Shown piece after piece: positions 6,637 through 10,520 of a DNA stretch of 10,520 nt. The notes under the pieces are model-generated. The model worked only from the letters and a program-made list of their open reading frames with translations, did no database searches and was not told the origin of the DNA. Source of the stretch: Caulobacteraceae bacterium. GTDB lineage: Bacteria > Pseudomonadota > Alphaproteobacteria > Caulobacterales > Caulobacteraceae. Numbering within the stretch: the stretch's first letter is position 1; every line of letters starts with the position of its first letter. Where the stretch lies: assembly GCA_947452665.1 (NCBI GenBank), contig CANGEH010000055.1, positions 1 through 10,520 of the forward strand, read 5' to 3'. The position numbers were made by a program, and so were the translations under genes.

Positions 6637-6857
6637 GGCTTGGCCTGAATGCCGAGATGTCGTCCCTTGCCCTCACCCATGAAGCGGCCCTTTTGTCGGG
6701 ACTTTAGCCGCAGGCCTTGCAGCAATTGAGTCGGTTTTTGCTGCGTTATGGGGCGGGCGTCCAAGAGTTTGTTGGCCGAAGGTACAGGCGGACGCATCTG
6801 CGGGCTTGTTTGCGGCCATCGGCATTGCTAGAAGGTGCGCTCCCAAGCCAATGGCTT
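6637..6857 (+). other. Intergenic stretch between the FAH-family gene and tRNA-Leu
   Basis: I see no gene and no clear terminator in these 221 bp. An imperfect AGCCT/AGGCT hairpin overlaps the FAH stop codon but has no T-tract. The only supported element is the tRNA promoter at 6806-6834. Confidence 0.4.
6806..6834 (+). promoter_or_regulatory. Candidate housekeeping promoter of tRNA-Leu
   Basis: TTGTTTG (6806-6812), a 14-nt spacer and GCTAGAAG (6827-6834) fit the Caulobacter sigma73 pattern TTGACGS-N10-14-GCTANAWC: four of seven bases at -35 and seven of eight at -10. Transcription would start about 15-20 bp before the tRNA. Confidence 0.45.
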
Positions 6858-6941
6858 GCCCCCGTGGTGGAATGGTAGACGCGCTCGACTCAAAATCGAG
6901 TACCGAGAGGTGTGTCAGTTCGAGTCTGACCGGGGGCACCA
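6858..6941 (+). tRNA. tRNA-Leu(CAA)
   Basis: Class II tRNA of 84 nt with encoded CCA. The acceptor stem pairs GCCCCCG (6858-6864) with CGGGGGC (6931-6937), followed by discriminator A and CCA. The anticodon arm CTCGA-CTCAAAA-TCGAG gives anticodon CAA, reading UUG. A long variable arm is present, and the T arm is GTCAG-TTCGAGT-CTGAC. It lies on the same strand as the flanking genes. No integrase gene or repeated 3' end is visible nearby. Confidence 0.96.
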
Positions 6942-6998
6942 CATCTTTTCAAATTTCCATTCTAAAATTTCAGCCTGTTTCTGGCTGCGGCGTCTATT

Positions 6999-7033
6999 GT
7001 AATTATCGCTACATTTAAACCAAATTTTAGGAA
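6999..7033 (+). promoter_or_regulatory. Bipartite motif shared by both chemoreceptor genes (copy 2)
   Basis: GTAATTATCGCTAC (6999-7012), a 12-nt spacer and TTTTAGGAA (7025-7033) match the copy upstream of the membrane receptor. The flanks again make a dyad but with different bases, TGTA-N8-TACA, so the arms changed while staying complementary. GCTACATT at 7008-7015 also resembles a Caulobacter -10 box (GCTANAWC), without a good -35. Overlapping at 7015-7029 is TTAA-N7-TTTA, one base from the CtrA consensus. The motif ends 67 bp before the GTG start. Confidence 0.5.
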
Positions 7034-7100
7034 CACCCTAGGCATAGATTGAGCTGGGGCACGAATTTTCCTGCCCAGTCCTAGTCAATGGGGAGAAGGT

Positions 7101-9356
7101 GTGTTTGGTTCAGGCAAAAAAATCGCCAAGCTTCAAAAGCAGTTTGCAGATGCCAGCCATATTTTAAATGCGCTTGAACTGTCTCAAGCGACGATTTTGC
7201 TCAATCTCGATGGTACGATTGTAGACGCTAACAATAATTTCTTAAAAACAGTTGGCTATAGTCTGCCTGAAATTGTTGGTCAGCACCACCGGATGTTCGT
7301 CCCGCGCGAAGACGCTGCGAGTGATGAGTATCAAAGGTTCTGGAGCGATCTTAAGTCTGGCCAATTTCTTGCCGACAAGTTCAAGCGGGTTACCAAGAGC
7401 GGTAAGACCGTCTGGCTGCAAGCCAGCTATAATCCTGTTCTCGATTCTGAAGGCCGGCCCAGTCGTGTGATCATGCTGGCGGTGGATATCACCGTGGCCG
7501 AAGAAGCCAGCGCCCAGTCCCGGTCCAACCAGATTCTCAATGCGCTTGATAAGTCCCAGGCCAGCATTGTGTTCAATCTTGATGGTACAATTGTTGAGGC
7601 CAATCAAAACTTCCTCAAGACGGTCGGCTATCGGGCCGAGGAAATCATCGGCCAGCACCACAGCCTGTTTGTCGATCCGGCCTATGCCGCTAGTGAAGCC
7701 TATAGCCAGTTCTGGGGTGATCTGAATGCTGGCCGGTTCGTCGCCGACAAGTTCCCGCGCGTGGGCAAGGCTGGAAACAAGATCTGGCTACAGGCCAGCT
7801 ATAATCCGGTGCTGGATGGCCAGGGCCGTCCGCACAAGGTCATCAAATATGCCGTCGATATCACTGCCGCCGAAGAGGCCAATGATTATTCCGGTGCCAA
7901 CCAGATCATGAAGGCACTCGATCGGTCGCAGGCCAGCATTGAGTTTAACCTGGACGGCACGATTATCACCGCCAATGAAAACTTCCTCCAGACGGTCGGC
8001 TATTCTCTGCGCGAAATTGTCGGCCAGCACCACCGCATTTTTGTGTCGCCTGCTTATTCGGCGACCGATGAATATCGCCGGTTCTGGAGCGATCTTGGCA
8101 ATGGCCAGTTTTCGTCGGGCAAGTATGAACGGGTTGCCAAGAGCGGCGATGCGATCTGGCTGCAGGCCAGCTATAATCCTGTGCTCGATAAGGATGGCCG
8201 CGCCGTTAAGGTAATCAAATATGCGGTGAGTATTACCGAAGCTGAGCTGGCAGCGGCGCGTGATCGCGAACTGAAGTCGCGGGCCGATGCGGCCCAGGAC
8301 CAGATGGCCGAGGTCCTGGCCGATCGTCTGGCGCGTATGTCAAAAGGCGATATGACCGCCCGTATCGATGTCGAGCTTGATCCCAGCTTTGCCAAGATCA
8401 AGAGCGATTATAATGGCGCGATCGACGGGCTGGCCCGCGCCTTGCGGGCTGTGGCCGAAAGCACAGGCAGTATTCAAACCGGCGCCAATGAGATCACAAG
8501 TGCCTCTGATGACCTGTCGCGCCGCACCGAGCAGCAGGCGGCAAGTCTGGAACAAACCGCCGCAGCCCTGGATGAAATCACTGCGACCGTGGCGCGTAGT
8601 TCCGAGGGGGCCCGCAAGGTGGCCAGTGCCATGACTGATGCGCGTTCAGACGCTACCCAGTCCGGCGAGGTGGTGCAAAACGCTGTCAGGGCCATGGGCG
8701 AGATCGAGCAATCCTCGCGTCAAATCGGCCAGATTGTCGGCGTGATCGATGAAATCGCCTTCCAGACCAATCTCTTGGCTCTCAATGCTGGGGTCGAGGC
8801 GGCGCGGGCTGGGGATGCGGGCCGCGGCTTTGCGGTGGTGGCGTCCGAGGTGCGATCCTTGGCCCAGCGCTGCGGCGAGGCGGCCAAGGAGATCAAGGGC
8901 TTGATCAGCGCCAGTTCAGGCCAGGTGGATGCCGGGGTCAATCTGGTGGCGGCGGCCGGGGAATCGCTCGGGCGGATCGTTGCCAATATTGCCGAGATCG
9001 ACACCCTGATTTCCGAAATCGCTACCTCATCGTCCGAGCAGGCGACAGGGCTGTCTCAGGTCAATTCTGCGGTCAATCAGATGGACCAGGTCACCCAGCA
9101 AAACGCGGCCATGGTGGAAGAAGTCACTGCGGCGGCATCCAGCCTACAGTCCGAGACCTCCGAACTCGCTAGGCAGATGTCACAGTTCAATACGGGCTCT
9201 GATGCCCCGGCATCGCGGCGCCTTCAGGCGGCCGATCCTGGGCGGCATAAGCCGGGTAGGAACCCGGTCGCCAAGGTTCAGTCCAAACTTTCCAAGCTCC
9301 CAGCCAATCTTGGCGTAGCAACAGCCGAAGACCTTCGTCAGTGGGACGAATTCTAG
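7101..9356 (+). CDS. Soluble triple-PAS methyl-accepting chemotaxis protein
   Basis: The 751-residue receptor has no membrane segment, so it should be cytoplasmic. Three PAS domains repeat with an exact period of 124 residues (starting about 21, 145 and 269). Each contains NLDGTI, GQHH (histidines 62/63, 186/187, 310/311) and WLQASYNPVLD near its end. This PAS type occurs in BdlA-like receptors, usually as two copies, that sense redox or intracellular state; any cofactor here is unproven. A HAMP-like segment (about 400-450) leads to the signalling hairpin (about 460-695) with EIAFQTNLLALNAGVEAARAG (551-571). The tail has the KLPAN...ATAEDLR linker and ends QWDEF, a CheR/CheB-type pentapeptide. 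Translation starts at GTG 7101, five bases after GGAG (7092-7095). An intrinsic terminator follows the stop. Confidence 0.93.
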   Translation: MFGSGKKIAKLQKQFADASHILNALELSQATILLNLDGTIVDANNNFLKTVGYSLPEIVGQHHRMFVPREDAASDEYQRFWSDLKSGQFLADKFKRVTKSGKTVWLQASYNPVLDSEGRPSRVIMLAVDITVAEEASAQSRSNQILNALDKSQASIVFNLDGTIVEANQNFLKTVGYRAEEIIGQHHSLFVDPAYAASEAYSQFWGDLNAGRFVADKFPRVGKAGNKIWLQASYNPVLDGQGRPHKVIKYAVDITAAEEANDYSGANQIMKALDRSQASIEFNLDGTIITANENFLQTVGYSLREIVGQHHRIFVSPAYSATDEYRRFWSDLGNGQFSSGKYERVAKSGDAIWLQASYNPVLDKDGRAVKVIKYAVSITEAELAAARDRELKSRADAAQDQMAEVLADRLARMSKGDMTARIDVELDPSFAKIKSDYNGAIDGLARALRAVAESTGSIQTGANEITSASDDLSRRTEQQAASLEQTAAALDEITATVARSSEGARKVASAMTDARSDATQSGEVVQNAVRAMGEIEQSSRQIGQIVGVIDEIAFQTNLLALNAGVEAARAGDAGRGFAVVASEVRSLAQRCGEAAKEIKGLISASSGQVDAGVNLVAAAGESLGRIVANIAEIDTLISEIATSSSEQATGLSQVNSAVNQMDQVTQQNAAMVEEVTAAASSLQSETSELARQMSQFNTGSDAPASRRLQAADPGRHKPGRNPVAKVQSKLSKLPANLGVATAEDLRQWDEF
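7161..8276 (+). repeat. Three tandem 372-bp repeats encoding PAS domains
   Basis: Units at 7161-7532, 7533-7904 and 7905-8276 have exactly equal length and keep the same landmarks: SQA(S/T)I, NLDGTI, NFL-TVGY, GQHH, YxxFWxDL, WLQASYNPVLD. The third unit diverges only at its C-terminal end, where it joins the HAMP-like linker. Equal spacing without indels points to in-frame tandem duplication of one PAS module followed by substitutions. Confidence 0.85.
8493..9182 (+). repeat. Direct repeat, copy 2: chemoreceptor signalling domain
   Basis: This is the counterpart of 4569-5258 and encodes residues 465-694 of the PAS receptor, aligned at a constant offset of 107 residues with no gaps. The differences cluster outside the hairpin tip, and the CheA/CheW-contact region is essentially identical. 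Confidence 0.8.
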
Positions 9357-9385
9357 ATCGCGCTTGCTGTGACGATTGGAAACTT

Positions 9386-9420
9386 GGGGGGATGGCCTTA
9401 CCGCCATCCCCTCTTTTTTT
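9386..9420 (+). terminator. Intrinsic terminator of the triple-PAS receptor gene
   Basis: A perfect 9-bp stem, GGGGATGGC (9388-9396) with GCCATCCCC (9403-9411), has a 6-nt loop and can extend by a G-U and a G-C pair. Seven T residues follow (9414-9420). It lies 30 bp after the receptor stop. The T-run abuts the convergent gcrA stop codon (9419-9421). The hairpin could also fold in gcrA mRNA, but no T-run follows on that strand. Confidence 0.93.
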
Positions 9421-9925
9421 AGATATAGCGGCGCAGGGATCTGGCGAGTTCCGAGGTCCCGCTGCGAACACGCTTTTGCTGGGGCTGATAGGCAACCCGG
9501 GCATGATCGTTGCAATAAGGACCATCCGAGGACCGGCGGCCGCAAAAGCTAAAGCTGTCGGTAGAGGGATCGCCAATGGGCCACTTGCACATATGGGCCC
9601 CAAGCGTGAGGACCGTGGCAGAACCCGGCTCTTCTTTATAAATAGCGGGCGGGGTAGGCATGGCCGCGACCGGTGCTGGGGTGGCGGGCTCTATCCGGCG
9701 CGGGGCTGCGGGGGCGGCAACCGTGGCGCGGGGTGCGCGCGGGGCCTTGAAGGCAGGGCGGGCAGGCTGCGAAGGCGCAGCGCGGCCAGACAGGCCAAGC
9801 CTGTGAACCTTACCGATGACGGCATTACGCGTGACGCCGCCCAATTGTTTGGCGATCTGGCTTGCACTCAGGCCATCGGCCCAGAGTTTTTTCAGCAATT
9901 CGACCCGTTCATCTGTCCAGCCCAT
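9419..9925 (-). CDS. gcrA: Cell-cycle regulator GcrA
   Basis: GcrA is the alphaproteobacterial cell-cycle regulator that binds sigma70-RNA polymerase and activates promoters carrying CcrM-methylated GANTC sites. The 168-residue product is close to the Caulobacter protein in length. The helix-turn-helix N-terminus WTDERVELLKKLW (3-15), then LSASQIAKQLGGVTRNAVIG (19-38) and KVHRLGLSGR (39-48), matches the family. A Pro/Ala-rich linker (about 50-98) precedes a C-terminal module with C113, C128, C138 and H141. The protein ends in the typical ARSLRRYI. I chose ATG 9925, with GGAG six bases upstream; the TTG at 9937 only adds MECE. It is divergent from the ABC permease gene, and its promoter region has DnaA-like and CtrA-like sites. 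Confidence 0.96.
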   Translation of the reverse strand: MGWTDERVELLKKLWADGLSASQIAKQLGGVTRNAVIGKVHRLGLSGRAAPSQPARPAFKAPRAPRATVAAPAAPRRIEPATPAPVAAMPTPPAIYKEEPGSATVLTLGAHMCKWPIGDPSTDSFSFCGRRSSDGPYCNDHARVAYQPQQKRVRSGTSELARSLRRYI

Positions 9926-9943
9926 CTCGCACTCCAAAGGACG

Positions 9944-9952
9944 TTAACCACA
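9944..9952 (+). promoter_or_regulatory. DnaA-box-like site in the gcrA 5' region
   Basis: TTAACCACA differs at one base from the strong DnaA box TTATCCACA. It lies 18 bp before the gcrA start codon. DnaA is known to activate gcrA in Caulobacter crescentus, so the site is plausible, though a one-mismatch 9-mer can arise by chance. Confidence 0.45.
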
Positions 9953-9962
9953 GGATCTATCC

Positions 9963-9977
9963 TAAACCAAAGCTTAA
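9963..9977 (-). promoter_or_regulatory. CtrA-like site in the gcrA promoter region
   Basis: On the minus strand the sequence reads TTAA-N7-TTTA; on the plus strand it is TAAA-N7-TTAA followed by C. Both are one base from the CtrA consensus TTAA-N7-TTAAC. CtrA represses gcrA in Caulobacter, and the site sits 37-52 bp upstream of the start codon, a suitable place for repression. Confidence 0.45.
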
Positions 9978-10101
9978 CGGACACAATAGGTGGTTATGAA
10001 AAACTGGCGACCAACTAAATATAGGGGATCAAATATCTGGGGACAAGTTCTGGACAAGGTGTGGCTTGCGAAACGGGGTCAATCGGGGCAAGTCTGGACC
10101 C

Positions 10102-10520
10102 ATGACCAATTCAAGCCAAACCGGGGTCAGAGCGCCCTTGCCGACACCGCCCCTGCCGCGCGATTATCACGGCGTCAATTGGCGGGGCATGATGACCCTC
10201 TATGGCCGCGAAGTGCGGCGGTTCTGGAAGGTCGGTATGCAGACCGTGGCTGCGCCTGTGGTCACCACCTTGCTCTATATGCTGATCTTTGTCGTTGCCA
10301 TGCGCGGGGCCAGCCCCCCCATCCATGGCACACCTTATGCCCAGTTTGTGGCGCCTGGCCTGATCATGATGGCCATATTGAACAATTCCTTTGCCAATGC
10401 CTCGTCTAGCCTGATCCAGGCCAAGATTATGGGGCTGACGCCAGACTTCCTTACCCCGCCCTTATCGCCATTTGAGCTTTTGGTCGGTTTTGGCCTGGGG
10501 GCCGCGACGCGCGGTGTATT
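10102..10520 (+). CDS. ABC-2 type transporter permease, N-terminal part
   Basis: The gene starts at ATG 10102 and runs off the right edge, so 139 residues are visible with no stop. A short cytoplasmic N-terminus (GREVRRFWKV, 35-44) precedes TM1 (about 47-67, TVAAPVVTTLLYMLIFVVAM). After a short loop ending in YAQFVAPGLIMM (79-90), TM2 (about 82-103) leads to MGLTPDFLTPPLSPFELL (110-127) and TM3. This is the typical layout of ABC-2/YadH-like permeases, where the motif after TM2 ends in PPLSP-E. Such proteins pair with an ATPase to export drugs, lipids or polysaccharide. The partner is not in view and the substrate cannot be told. The Shine-Dalgarno is weak. The gene is divergent from gcrA. Confidence 0.85.
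   Translation, partial: MTNSSQTGVRAPLPTPPLPRDYHGVNWRGMMTLYGREVRRFWKVGMQTVAAPVVTTLLYMLIFVVAMRGASPPIHGTPYAQFVAPGLIMMAILNNSFANASSSLIQAKIMGLTPDFLTPPLSPFELLVGFGLGAATRGV

Larger units (their letters stand above)
9926..10101. promoter_or_regulatory. Divergent intergenic region between gcrA and the ABC permease gene
   Basis: This 176-bp region is AT-richer than the flanking genes and must contain both promoters. It holds the DnaA-like and CtrA-like sites listed separately. TTATGA (9994-9999), 16 bp, TAAATA (10016-10021) is a weak sigma70-like candidate toward the permease. I found no GANTC site between the two start codons. Confidence 0.4.

Noticed and set aside
6858..6941. tRNA-Leu as an integration site for a mobile element
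   Set aside because: No integrase, no duplicated tRNA 3' end and no foreign-looking segment next to it.
6673..6942. 89-codon minus-strand frame containing VRLELTHLSV
   Set aside because: It is the antisense translation of tRNA-Leu, a well-known source of false protein annotations.
9341..10018. 225-codon plus-strand frame opposite gcrA
   Set aside because: It covers the terminator and all of gcrA antisense, is Gly/Arg-rich, lacks any recognisable domain, and gcrA itself is certain.
1..10520. CRISPR arrays, insertion sequences or transposase genes
   Set aside because: No short regularly spaced repeats, terminal inverted repeats or transposase-like reading frames were seen on either strand.

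Overview
The window looks like chromosomal DNA from an alphaproteobacterium, most likely in or near the Caulobacterales. The strongest clue is a full-length GcrA cell-cycle regulator with typical N- and C-terminal ends. Its promoter carries a near-consensus DnaA box and a CtrA-like site. Chemoreceptors with C-terminal W-D-x-F tails and a tRNA promoter resembling the Caulobacter GCTANAWC -10 class agree with this. Most genes are moderately GC-rich, but about 1.42-1.60 kb falls below 31% GC.

Layout, left to right. (1) On the minus strand are dsbB and the first 22 codons of a gene that overlaps its stop, probably the COQ7 ubiquinone hydroxylase. A YqaA/DedA-family membrane protein follows at 2.6-3.2 kb, also on the minus strand. 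(2) Between yqaA and dsbB lies a plus-strand three-gene island at 0.7-2.6 kb. It holds a protein with an NPYH-type N-terminal motif and a C-terminal M15 (VanY/Hedgehog-like) peptidase domain, then two overlapping genes for paralogous secreted proteins with a conserved cysteine pair. I read this as a candidate peptidoglycan-targeting toxin with duplicated periplasmic immunity proteins. It is the most likely undescribed system in the window. (3) From 3.5 to 9.4 kb there are two chemoreceptor genes: a membrane receptor with a helical periplasmic domain, and a soluble receptor with three PAS repeats. Between them are a fumarylacetoacetate hydrolase-family gene and tRNA-Leu(CAA). The second receptor ends at a textbook intrinsic terminator. 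(4) On the right, gcrA (minus) is divergent from a truncated ABC-2 transporter permease gene (plus).

The two receptors share a gap-free 230-residue signalling domain and a similar C-terminal tail with a CheR/CheB-type pentapeptide, yet their sensor halves are unrelated. Both genes also carry the same bipartite motif (GTAATTATCRCTAC, 12 nt, TTYTAGGRA) at a similar distance upstream. This suggests shared regulation and input to one chemotaxis pathway. GcrA, with DnaA and CtrA, would belong to the cell-cycle circuit.

All functional statements come from reading motifs by eye. No database search, structure prediction or alignment program was available.
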